Shown here one piece after another: positions 7,935-14,657 of a stretch of 31,303 nucleotides of DNA. Source of the DNA: a virus. Numbering within the stretch: position 1 is the first letter of the stretch; each line of letters begins with the position of its first letter. Location of the stretch: positions 1 to 31,303 of IMG/VR virus record IMGVR_UViG_3300042511_000923; one strand, 5' to 3'. Position numbers and translations under genes: made by a program. The notes under the pieces were generated by a model. That model saw nothing but the letters and a program-made list of their open reading frames with translations. It had not been told where the DNA came from and did not search any database.

Positions 7935-8227
7935 TATTTTAAAGATTTAACTTGTGATTCGATTTCGTTGTACATTGCTTCAACTAATTTGTTTGAACGT
8001 TTGTCGTAGTGAATACAAGTAGATGCATGAATTACTGTGGCATGATTATCTCTTCCGTGTTGTTTAGCAATGGCAAGTAAATTAAGGCCGGTATTAAATC
8101 TTGAAAAGTACATTGACAAATGTCGTGCTTGAACTACGTTAGCTTTCCTTGAAGGAGAATTGATTTGACTGATTGAGATTCCAGTTACTTGCGAAACGAT
8201 AGTTTGAATTTGTGGTACTGTTGACAT
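7934..8227 (-). CDS. Stand-alone DnaA domain IV (DNA-binding) protein
   Basis: 97 residues covering only the C-terminal DNA-binding domain of the replication initiator DnaA. The family signature is clear: VVQARHLSMYFSRFNTG (31-47), then SL-like NLLAIAKQHGRDNHATVIHA (49-68), where cellular DnaA has IG..FGGRDHTTV.HA. The AAA+ ATPase domain is absent and the preceding gene starts a proper transcript, so this is not a truncated fragment. In DnaA this domain binds 9-bp DnaA boxes. Possible roles are phage-origin recognition, occupation of host DnaA boxes, or transcription control. One of the four best copies of the phage promoter cassette stands directly upstream, so the gene has its own promoter. 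Confidence 0.85.
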   Translation of the reverse strand: MSTVPQIQTIVSQVTGISISQINSPSRKANVVQARHLSMYFSRFNTGLNLLAIAKQHGRDNHATVIHASTCIHYDKRSNKLVEAMYNEIESQVKSLK

Positions 8228-8243
8228 AATGTATTTGTTTAAG

Positions 8244-8313
8244 AATTATAAGTAAAACTAATCATTTTTTGCGACATAAAGAAATAAAAACTGTTAAATT
8301 AATGTTAAAGTTT
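8244..8313 (-). promoter_or_regulatory. Phage promoter cassette, copy 1 (DnaA-like gene)
   Basis: On the minus strand it contains AATGATTAGTTTTACTTATA, including TAGTTTTA (a TAnnTTTR box) and TATAATT just downstream, preceded by GTCGC. Further upstream are AACTTTAACA and AATTTAACAGTTTTTATTTC, also found in copy 3 at 24942-25011. The upstream part overlaps the stop codon of the SET-domain gene. Confidence 0.65.
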
Positions 8314-8679
8314 TTCATAATGATGTTGAGCCCAATATGCAGGACCTCCATAATAAGTACAGATTTCTTCACCAATTTCTATATCTCGAATAGCAAAAAA
8401 GGTTACGGCTTTATGGTCTCTAGGAAATTTCCAAGATGCATTATTTTTATCTGCATGATTGTAGATGCAACCATATCCGAAAGGAATAATGTACTCAAAA
8501 TCTCGACCGTTCGTAGGTAATATGAACCGATAATCTAAGAGCAAATCACCATCCTTAGGAATAATCACATAATGGCATTCCTCAATAATTTCATCTTTAA
8601 GGATTTTTTCAGTAGCGAATACACCTAATCCTTTACCTTCGGTATGGTCGATTTTTATTTTTGTAGGAACTTTAAACAT
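8305..8679 (-). CDS. SET-domain protein (putative protein lysine methyltransferase)
   Basis: 124 residues, a compact SET domain. GKGLGVFATEKI (15-26) matches the opening G-x-G-x-G-V-F-A motif, GYGCIYNHADKNNASW (68-83) the catalytic N-H pattern that binds S-adenosylmethionine, and FFAIRDIEIGEEICTYYGG (94-112) the closing D-I-x-x-G-E-E-x-x-x-x-Y-G motif. SET enzymes methylate lysines in proteins; small stand-alone versions occur in bacteria and viruses. The substrate is unknown; a host nucleoid or ribosomal protein would be reasonable guesses. Its ATG overlaps the end of the upstream small Cys-motif gene by 8 nt, and the DnaA-like gene follows behind a separate promoter. Confidence 0.82.
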   Translation of the reverse strand: MFKVPTKIKIDHTEGKGLGVFATEKILKDEIIEECHYVIIPKDGDLLLDYRFILPTNGRDFEYIIPFGYGCIYNHADKNNASWKFPRDHKAVTFFAIRDIEIGEEICTYYGGPAYWAQHHYEKL

Positions 8680-8848
8680 GTCTTAATTTTATTTGATATT
8701 TGTAGGCGAACGTAACGGTTTGACCACGTTCTAAGGCCTTAATAAAATTTGAATATCTCCATGGTAAAAAAATCATATTGAAATAAACAAAGCAATATTC
8801 TAAATTACTTAGTTCTTTATATTTACGGCAACATACACATCTACTCAT
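8672..8848 (-). CDS. 58-residue protein with N-terminal Cys motif
   Basis: Starts on the stop base of the upstream gene (TAATG) and ends 8 nt inside the SET-domain gene. The product begins MSRCVCCRKYKELSN, with Cys4, Cys6 and Cys7 close together, followed by an aromatic stretch (YCFVYFNMIFLPWRY). The Cys cluster could bind a metal, but only one half of a typical zinc ribbon is present. Function unknown. Confidence 0.5.
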   Translation of the reverse strand: MSRCVCCRKYKELSNLEYCFVYFNMIFLPWRYSNFIKALERGQTVTFAYKYQIKLRHV

Positions 8849-9147
8849 TATATCATCGATTTAATTTGTTCTAAAGCATTTTCTCCTTTAATAGCCGCAA
8901 TACCATCTCGGATAAATATTGCTCGGTCATAATATTCTCTTTCGGCAAACCAAGTTTCCATGTTTTTTAGGATTCTTAATTTTTTTTCTTCGGAGAATTC
9001 TACTTGTTTGTTCCAATTTTCTACTCCTGCTTTATATACAATATCATAAGCAGCAATAACAGAAAGTTCCATGTCAATTTCAAATTGTTCTTTTGCTTTA
9101 ACAATGTCTAGTGGATCTAGTTCGTCGTTCATAAAATCGTTTTCCAT
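8848..9147 (-). CDS. Hypothetical helical protein
   Basis: 99 residues, almost entirely helical and acidic at the N-terminus. The segment AEREYYDRAIFIRDGIAAIK (69-88) resembles the UVR-type helical hairpin (E-Y-E-x-A-x-x-x-R-D-x-I) that mediates protein contacts in UvrB, UvrC and Clp proteins; this is a loose resemblance. Located between two small genes, with TAATG coupling downstream. Confidence 0.55.
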   Translation of the reverse strand: MENDFMNDELDPLDIVKAKEQFEIDMELSVIAAYDIVYKAGVENWNKQVEFSEEKKLRILKNMETWFAEREYYDRAIFIRDGIAAIKGENALEQIKSMI

Positions 9148-9149
9148 AA

Positions 9150-9386
9150 TTATATTTTAGTTTGATTATCTACTAATTGAGCTTTAAAGATTGCTCTTAC
9201 CATATAGATGGCAGAGAATAAAAATGCAAAGAAACATGCAGATTCGATAGGATTAAGATATGCAAGATATAAAATTCCAATTGCAAAAATTACAGCTTTT
9301 GAAAATGCAAGTCCGCATATGATTGAAATGGATAATATAGCTATCCATGATAGAGAATTAATCCAATTCGATATTTTGATTTTCAT
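9150..9386 (-). CDS. Small membrane protein
   Basis: 78 residues with two or three hydrophobic segments at about 10-30, 31-46 and 49-68. No recognised family. It is the first gene after a terminator hairpin and a promoter-like element, so it probably opens a transcript that continues toward the SET gene. Confidence 0.55.
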   Translation of the reverse strand: MKIKISNWINSLSWIAILSISIICGLAFSKAVIFAIGILYLAYLNPIESACFFAFLFSAIYMVRAIFKAQLVDNQTKI

Positions 9387-9393
9387 AATTTGA

Positions 9394-9418
9394 AGTTTTA
9401 ATTATAGTGTAAATATAA
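9394..9418 (-). promoter_or_regulatory. Promoter-like element before the small membrane-protein gene
   Basis: The minus strand reads TTATATTTACACTATAATTA, close to TTATATTTGTACTATAAATA at 12182-12210. TATATTTA fits the TAnnTTTR box. GTTAATAAC lies about 50-60 nt upstream, with the terminator hairpin in between, the same order as at the 12.2-kb site. Confidence 0.5.
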
Positions 9419-9449
9419 CAAAAAAACTCGATACTAAAAAATATCGAGT
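9419..9449 (-). terminator. Rho-independent terminator after the glycosyltransferase-like gene
   Basis: On the minus strand ACTCGATA pairs with TATCGAGT across an 8-nt loop, followed by a run of seven T. It lies 10 nt after the stop of the glycosyltransferase-like gene and directly before the next promoter. Confidence 0.8.
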
Positions 9450-9458
9450 CGAAAGTTA

Positions 9459-10538
9459 TTAACAATTGTACTTAAAGAATTCTGAGAACTTTTCTTTATA
9501 GAATTCGATATCCTTAGATAATTTGACATAATCCGAACATTTGTAAATTTCCTTGATTGCTGATTCATAATCGATAGTTTCTATCAAAGATTTAATTCCA
9601 TCCATACTCACTACATATTTATCGAACAATTTCGATAATTCCGGATAGTGTTGAAGTCCTATCTTATATTGAGTTTCTTCATGAATTAAAGGTATCGTTT
9701 TCATTGCCAATGCCTCGTAAAAACGAACTGAACTAAAATGATTTTTATCGTATGATGGAACGATTAAAGTAAACTTAGACTTACATAAGAATTCGTTATA
9801 AATTCTATTGTTTACCATGTTGTCTCGCTTTTTAAATTTGTCTTTTACAAAAACGTTAAATCCTTTGATTGATTGTAGTTCAATAAGCGAATCTGATAAA
9901 TGAGCTCTATCTTTACTTAATACCGTACAACCAAAGGTAAAATCTTCGGTCTTTCTTTCAATCGGTAAGTCCTTCTTAAAAATAAATCCATATTCCACGT
10001 ATGGAAGATATTTTAAGTTAGTTTCTGGCGAATCATAAAAGTAAAAACGATTTTTTATTGCATCATATTCATGAGGATCCGATACTATATGCAAAGCCTC
10101 AATTCCTTTAATTTCGGTAATGTAATAGTTTGTTAGTATTCCTCTAGTCGAATGAAAGACAATATTAAATTTGTTTAAGTACTCATCGTCTTCTAAAGAA
10201 TTTTTGTAATGTAATTCTGATTTTGTATCTCCACCTAATCGATGGTCACCCATTATATTTAAGTAAAAAACTAAATATCTATCGATTGAATATTTTTCAA
10301 TAATAGAATCTATAGAAGCCCAATAGGCTTTCCATGATTTACCCTTTTCGGTTTTAACAATTGTAATATTTTTAACGTTTGCCACATTAGGAAAACTACG
10401 TAAAAATGTACTATCGCTATATCGATTAATAATGTAGTAGTGATTAACTTCGTCAAGCTCAATAAATTTAATATATGAGTTGAATTTGTTTGCCTCAAAT
10501 CGAGACAGTGCTTTATCAAAGTTTAGTAATATGTTCAT
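9459..10538 (-). CDS. Glycosyltransferase-like protein (GT-B / exostosin-like C-terminal region)
   Basis: 359 residues. The best motif lies at 246-286, IYNEFLCKSKFTLIVPSYDK followed by SSVRFYEALAMKTIPLI: this is the sugar-nucleotide-binding part of exostosin-like or GT-B glycosyltransferases, where a Ser/Arg-x-Tyr-Glu-Ala pattern is followed by a small-residue turn and Pro-Leu-Ile. The N-terminal 200 residues match no domain I know but fit an acceptor-binding Rossmann-like half. Phage glycosyltransferases modify DNA, virion proteins or host surface sugars; which applies here is open. Two features give context: an own terminator downstream, and the esterase/phosphatase fusion gene upstream with a 24-nt gap. 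Confidence 0.6.
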   Translation of the reverse strand: MNILLNFDKALSRFEANKFNSYIKFIELDEVNHYYIINRYSDSTFLRSFPNVANVKNITIVKTEKGKSWKAYWASIDSIIEKYSIDRYLVFYLNIMGDHRLGGDTKSELHYKNSLEDDEYLNKFNIVFHSTRGILTNYYITEIKGIEALHIVSDPHEYDAIKNRFYFYDSPETNLKYLPYVEYGFIFKKDLPIERKTEDFTFGCTVLSKDRAHLSDSLIELQSIKGFNVFVKDKFKKRDNMVNNRIYNEFLCKSKFTLIVPSYDKNHFSSVRFYEALAMKTIPLIHEETQYKIGLQHYPELSKLFDKYVVSMDGIKSLIETIDYESAIKEIYKCSDYVKLSKDIEFYKEKFSEFFKYNC

Positions 10539-10562
10539 TTACTCTTCTTTTTTGTTTATATG

Positions 10563-12176
10563 CTAGGATTTAGCAAGAGTTTCTTTCTTTGCTAATGCAA
10601 TTCCTATTTTCTTTCCTTCTTCAACATCTGAAGGATAATGAACTCCTGATAGGATTCTTGAGTTACCTATTTTATCAGCCAATTCACTCAATGAATTAGC
10701 TAAATGAGGATATTTGTTTGCTAACATACAAGCCATATAATGAGCACCACATGAATGCCCAGAAGGAAACGAATATGTGTTTGATGTAGTTCCACTTAAA
10801 GGAACTATGTTATGAGACATATATGGTCTAAGTCTTTGCCAAGCAACTTTCATGTTATTCACTAATTCAATATTGCCGTCATGCTTCCATAAGTCTTTTA
10901 ATTCTTTCATTGAAGGTTTTTCTCCTCTGATGGTTAACCATTGATAGAAAAGTTCAGGTGGCGAATCATTTGCAGCAAGTGCAAATTTTTTATCTTCTTC
11001 GGTAGCTCTCTTCATTTCACTCTTAACTAATCCAATTTCATGATTATCTTCGATTGTAAGATTTCCAGCTGGTGGCATTTTACCTAAGAAGTTATGATGT
11101 AAGGTGTTTGAAATTTCTTCTGGCAAAAATGAATAATCAGCACCAACACCCGGTGCATCAGTAGCCCATTCTTCGTTTATGCTTTCAAATAGAGGAGTTT
11201 CTTCTAATGCAATAAGTAAACCTATTCCATCTTTAGCCATCTTCCAATGAAATCCCGGTTTTATGTTATCTTTTATCAATTCAACATAAACTCTACCTCT
11301 CTTATTTAATTTACCTTCTTCGGTTTCTTCTCCAGGAGAATCAGCACCTACAAAATAAACTGTAACTGAAGGATGGAGATTTAGATACTCTTCGATGATA
11401 GCTTGGATAGTAGAAAAAACTTTACTAACCTCAGTCATAGAAGATAATCCATTACCAGCAGATTTTAATTTATCAGATTCAAAGAAACATAAAGTAGATT
11501 TTAAAGCTAACGCATTAAACTTAACGATGTAATGGTCGCTTGAACCTGAAAATTGAACTCTGGAATTACCATGATTACTAGCTATAATAGTCCATGGATA
11601 TTTAAAATCAGTAAGCTTTCTTTCGTTTAAAGAATTTTTAGTATTTGCCATGTAATTCAATCTCATTCCTTTAGGAATGCCTTGATAAACTCCTTCGTTC
11701 TTTTTAAGGAATTTATTTTCACAATAATTTACCCATTTAGAGAATATGTCAATAGGAGTTCGATGGCCATTATTTTCGTAGTTTTGATAGAATGTACCTA
11801 TTCCGTGTTTTAGGAAATATATGTTACTTTCTTTAGGGACTATGTCATCGTCGTTTCTACCAAATACTATGGTATTGACTGCACGTTTAGTTCCCATTCT
11901 AACTATTGGGTCGAATGATCGACTATGGACTGCCGGATTAAAAAGTAATGTAGGTATTCCGGTTAATGTGCCTATGCAATAAGCAAACCAACCACCCATA
12001 GAAGAACCTATTAGGAGATCGATTTTATTTTTCTTAACTTCGGCTAAGGTTTTTTCGAAAAGTCCGTTGTCGTGATAGTCCATTGGTGGATCGTAAACAT
12101 AATCAAACTTTTCTAAGAATTCGTTTTTGTCAGTTTTAGGTGAGGACTCAAGTCCATGGAAGAATGCAACTCGCAT
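10563..12176 (-). CDS. Three-domain protein: YqiA-like esterase, unknown domain, PAP2 phosphatase
   Basis: 537 residues. Residues 1-155 look like a YqiA-type alpha/beta hydrolase: FFHGLESSP (5-13), the nucleophile elbow GSSMGGWFA (57-65, Ser59), an Asp near 111 and His138. Residues about 190-330 form a domain I cannot name (VYFVGADSPGEE, KRGRVYVELIKDNIK). Residues about 336-537 are a class A acid phosphatase/PAP2 domain with all three motifs: KVAWQRLRP (443-451), PSGH (471-474) and SRILSGVHYPSD (506-517). Candidate prohead-protease sites fall at the two domain junctions: SLNE ending at 185 and SINE ending at 335, so the protein could be cut into three pieces. It has no N-terminal tag of the YEEFLNE type. 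A promoter-like element precedes it, so it begins its own transcript. Confidence 0.8.
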   Translation of the reverse strand: MRVAFFHGLESSPKTDKNEFLEKFDYVYDPPMDYHDNGLFEKTLAEVKKNKIDLLIGSSMGGWFAYCIGTLTGIPTLLFNPAVHSRSFDPIVRMGTKRAVNTIVFGRNDDDIVPKESNIYFLKHGIGTFYQNYENNGHRTPIDIFSKWVNYCENKFLKKNEGVYQGIPKGMRLNYMANTKNSLNERKLTDFKYPWTIIASNHGNSRVQFSGSSDHYIVKFNALALKSTLCFFESDKLKSAGNGLSSMTEVSKVFSTIQAIIEEYLNLHPSVTVYFVGADSPGEETEEGKLNKRGRVYVELIKDNIKPGFHWKMAKDGIGLLIALEETPLFESINEEWATDAPGVGADYSFLPEEISNTLHHNFLGKMPPAGNLTIEDNHEIGLVKSEMKRATEEDKKFALAANDSPPELFYQWLTIRGEKPSMKELKDLWKHDGNIELVNNMKVAWQRLRPYMSHNIVPLSGTTSNTYSFPSGHSCGAHYMACMLANKYPHLANSLSELADKIGNSRILSGVHYPSDVEEGKKIGIALAKKETLAKS

Positions 12177-12181
12177 AAGTG

Positions 12182-12210
12182 GTATTTATTTATAGTACAA
12201 ATATAATCAT
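12182..12210 (-). promoter_or_regulatory. Promoter-like element before the esterase/PAP2 gene
   Basis: The minus strand reads ATGATTATATTTGTACTATA and continues AATAAATACC. TATATTTG is a perfect TAnnTTTG Bacteroidota -7 box; TATAAATA, the T4 late-promoter core, is also present just downstream. It starts within 10 nt of the gene. Confidence 0.55.
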
Positions 12211-12229
12211 TTTCCTATTCAATAGGAAA
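12211..12229 (-). terminator. Palindromic hairpin after the internal-protein array
   Basis: TTTCCTATTGAATAGGAAA is a perfect 9-bp inverted repeat around one G (realistically a 6-bp stem with a 7-nt loop). It lies 24 nt after the last gene of the tagged array and directly before the next promoter, without a strong T-run, so it is either a weak terminator or an operator. Confidence 0.45.
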
Positions 12230-12252
12230 TTAAATTGAATTAATTATTAACA

Positions 12253-12846
12253 TTATGCTCTTGGTCGTCCTAACATAATTTTGTCGTGAGCTCCACCAGC
12301 AATATTTCTAGTGTACCAACCATCACCAGAAGCATCTGGCATAGTACCAATCCATTGAACTTGTTTACCTAAAACTTTAGTAACTACATCAATATCAGTT
12401 ACTACTGGCACATCATATTTGTTGATTAAGATTTCCGCGATTTTACCAGAAACTTCGATATAGAATCCCATCTTTTTAAGGTCGACTCCTCTAGCTTCAA
12501 TGTAAGCACGTTTAGCATCTTTGGTTCCGTCATGTCCTACTCCTGAGAATTTAACTCCAAATTTAGTTCTTTGACCAAACATTACCATATCAAAATCTCT
12601 GGTTCCGTGAATATCTTCACCTTCCCAATAATTCCAATCTGGATCTGCAAACACATCTTCAGGAGATTTTATTTTAATGTGACCTCCAATTTCGGCATAT
12701 GCCGTTTGTATCAAATCGAAAAATTCTCCAGCTAATTCTGGATATTTCTTATGATTGAATAGTAAAGCCTTTCCTCTTGGTGGTTTTAAATCACCAGAAG
12801 AAGTTATTTCGTTTACGTACTCTTCGTATTTTTTAAATGTTGTCAT
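12253..12846 (-). CDS. Tagged internal protein; paralogue of the next upstream gene
   Basis: 197 residues. Tag MTTFKKYEEYVNE (1-13) with candidate cleavage after VNE. The rest is not recognised, but it aligns with the protein of the next upstream gene: GFYIEVSGKIAEILINKYDV with VPVVTDIDVVTKVLGK here, against GWFIEASKRMEEIL and VPVVDDFEVIQNIVGK there. The core WNYWEGEDIHGTRDFDM and the final Arg-Pro-Arg-Ala are specific to this copy. It is the last gene of the array before a hairpin. Its ATG overlaps the upstream stop (ATGA), which confirms the start and hence the tag. Likely packaged in the head and injected (inference from tag). Confidence 0.75.
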   Translation of the reverse strand: MTTFKKYEEYVNEITSSGDLKPPRGKALLFNHKKYPELAGEFFDLIQTAYAEIGGHIKIKSPEDVFADPDWNYWEGEDIHGTRDFDMVMFGQRTKFGVKFSGVGHDGTKDAKRAYIEARGVDLKKMGFYIEVSGKIAEILINKYDVPVVTDIDVVTKVLGKQVQWIGTMPDASGDGWYTRNIAGGAHDKIMLGRPRA

Positions 12847-13400
12847 TTTAATTTACCGTATATTCGTTTTGTAATTCGTTTTCCTGCTTTTGAAAGAAAT
12901 CTAGAGTAATATCCGTCTTCTTCCATTTGTGGTTGTTTATGCTTACCTACAATATTTTGAATTACTTCAAAATCATCTACTACTGGAACTTTAGAATCCA
13001 CTAAGATTTCTTCCATTCTTTTCGATGCTTCGATAAACCAACCTTTAGTATTTACTAAGTCAATAACTTTCGTTATCAATTCTCGTTTAGCACCTTTCTT
13101 TTCGTTAGTACCTAATAGAGCAATCTTGTTTCCATAAGCAGTTTCCTTATAAATAATGAATGCATCTGGTTTGTGATCGGAATCTACGTCTTTTAGATAA
13201 GTAGCTTTATATTTCGTCTTTAATTCATGAGCATCATCAGCAGAAAAATCTAGACCTTCTTTAGAATATGTATCGGTGTACATTTTCCAAATTAAGTCTT
13301 CTGCCTCTTTATCTAATTTAGACATATCAATATTAACCCACTTACCAGTAGGAATCGACATTTCACTTACAAATTCGTTATATTTTTTAAATTGTGTCAT
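12843..13400 (-). CDS. Tagged internal protein; paralogue of the next downstream gene
   Basis: 185 residues. Tag MTQFKKYNEFVSE (1-13), candidate cleavage after VSE. The body is related to the neighbouring downstream protein over most of its length; shared features are a helix near residue 30-45, a beta region ending in ALLGTNEKKGAKRELI, and a C-terminal GWFIEASKRMEEIL helix followed by VPVVDDFEVIQ. The C-terminus is very basic (AGKRITKRIYGKLK), which would suit DNA contact within the capsid. ATGA overlaps at both ends tie it into the operon. Confidence 0.75.
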   Translation of the reverse strand: MTQFKKYNEFVSEMSIPTGKWVNIDMSKLDKEAEDLIWKMYTDTYSKEGLDFSADDAHELKTKYKATYLKDVDSDHKPDAFIIYKETAYGNKIALLGTNEKKGAKRELITKVIDLVNTKGWFIEASKRMEEILVDSKVPVVDDFEVIQNIVGKHKQPQMEEDGYYSRFLSKAGKRITKRIYGKLK

Positions 13401-13867
13401 TTTATTAGTTTTACCGATTTTTTAGGTTCAATTACAACTACATTAGTTGTACGTATATATTTGTTTCCTTTTACTGGATGACTTCCGGCATCCATAATAT
13501 TTTGAAAGACTATTCCATCAAAACCTTTATCTATAGCTGCTCTAACAAAATGGTCAGTCTTTATAGATTTAATTTCAGGATTTGGTTTGTATCTATCGAA
13601 ATCTTCGGGTTTCATTCCTAATTTTTTAGCTTCGGCTTTTGCAGCTATCTCAGGTAACCACCAACCTTCAGCTGAACTAAAATCTAAAGTAACAAATTTC
13701 TTAAGGATGATTTGATATGGTCCAGTAACCTTTCCGTAAGATTGTGCTATTAATAAACTATCAGTAAAATATATTGGTTTGTTAAAATCTACATCTCCAC
13801 CATGATACATCAAATCAAATTTTTCTGATTCGTTTAAGAACTCGTCATATTTTTTAAATGTCGTCAT
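13397..13867 (-). CDS. Tagged ADP-ribosyltransferase-like internal protein
   Basis: 156 residues: tag MTTFKKYDEFLNE (1-13), then a complete small domain with the pattern of phage and toxin ADP-ribosyltransferase folds: MYHGGDVDF (20-28, His22 in the NAD-binding position), PIYFTDSLLIAQSYG (31-45, the Tyr/Ser strand and following helix), GFDGIVFQNIMDAG (115-128) and a closing strand VVVIEPKKSVKLI (143-155). T4 also packages an ADP-ribosyltransferase (Alt) and injects it to modify host RNA polymerase, so a packaged enzyme of this fold has precedent. The catalytic Glu cannot be fixed by eye; Glu147 is one candidate. Overlaps with both neighbours (ATGA and TAATG) support the start. The target is unknown. 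Confidence 0.7.
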   Translation of the reverse strand: MTTFKKYDEFLNESEKFDLMYHGGDVDFNKPIYFTDSLLIAQSYGKVTGPYQIILKKFVTLDFSSAEGWWLPEIAAKAEAKKLGMKPEDFDRYKPNPEIKSIKTDHFVRAAIDKGFDGIVFQNIMDAGSHPVKGNKYIRTTNVVVIEPKKSVKLIK

Positions 13868-14259
13868 TAATCTCCAGTTCCTTTGTATATTATTTTAATT
13901 GCCTTAGCAGGAATATTTTCAAATGTAATTATACGTTTGTCTTTCAAATCAAAATTTGGATCTACGTACCATATATTCTTAAGATTAGTTGTATCTATTT
14001 GATAGATGTCATCATCATAAGTTGAATCCCACCAATCTTTCTTATTATCACTATTAACTGCAAATATAACTTTGCCATCAATATTGGTGTCAGATAACCA
14101 AGTCTCACTTTTACCTTTAGTAATCAATCCTTCTTTAGAAATAATATTTCTATAATGAGGATTTGATGTATGATATAAGTATCTGTTTGGTTTTACTTCA
14201 ATTAAGCGAGAATTAGCACTTTCATTTATCCATTTTTCGTATAGAGGCAAATTTCTCAT
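13867..14259 (-). CDS. Tagged protein with ART/KptA-like fold
   Basis: 130 residues: tag MRNLPLYEKWINE (1-13, cleavage after INE), then YLYHTSNPHYRNIISKEGL (27-45), a match to the first strand and helix of RNA 2'-phosphotransferase-like and other ADP-ribosyltransferase-fold proteins, where H-T-S positions NAD. KVIFAVNS (63-70) and ITFENIPAKAIKII (111-124) fit the later strands of that fold. It is not closely similar to the adjacent ART-like protein, so the two are probably independent recruits rather than recent duplicates. Activity on protein, RNA or DNA cannot be told apart. Confidence 0.6.
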   Translation of the reverse strand: MRNLPLYEKWINESANSRLIEVKPNRYLYHTSNPHYRNIISKEGLITKGKSETWLSDTNIDGKVIFAVNSDNKKDWWDSTYDDDIYQIDTTNLKNIWYVDPNFDLKDKRIITFENIPAKAIKIIYKGTGD

Positions 14260-14657
14260 ATCTTTGCTTTAAGTATTTTCATATTAATAGCCTTGTCTCC
14301 TTTTATGATTTGTGATGCTATTCGATGATGTCCATCAAAAACGATTACTGTTCCATTTTTAAATTGTACACCAGTAGGCATTTCGGTCTTTTTACTTTTT
14401 GAATATAAATTAACCGTAGTTGAATTCAAATAATCTTGATTTGGAACTATTTTGTTTATGTCTATAGATAAAGTTTTAGCTTTATCGAATGCCTTAATTT
14501 TTAAATTTGCGTTATCCTCTTCATCGTATCCTAATTCAGATCTCCAAAAATCCTTCATATCTAAATATGAATCCGTAGTCATCTTTTGTTTGAATACGTT
14601 TAACAATTTCGTATTATCCTCATTAAGCCAGTCTTCATATATAGGCAAATTTCTCAT
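14256..14657 (-). CDS. Tagged protein with ParB/sulfiredoxin-like domain
   Basis: 133 residues: tag MRNLPIYEDWLNE (1-13), a helical region (15-65), then a ParB-type core, IVPNQDYLN (70-78) and the hallmark VIVFDGHHRIASQIIKG (104-120). In ParB-fold proteins the D-G-x-H-R motif binds nucleotides or forms part of a nuclease or kinase site. In a capsid-targeted protein this might act on host nucleic acid. The stop overlaps the next ATG (ATGA) and the start overlaps the nucleotidyltransferase stop (TAATG). Confidence 0.65.
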   Translation of the reverse strand: MRNLPIYEDWLNEDNTKLLNVFKQKMTTDSYLDMKDFWRSELGYDEEDNANLKIKAFDKAKTLSIDINKIVPNQDYLNSTTVNLYSKSKKTEMPTGVQFKNGTVIVFDGHHRIASQIIKGDKAINMKILKAKI

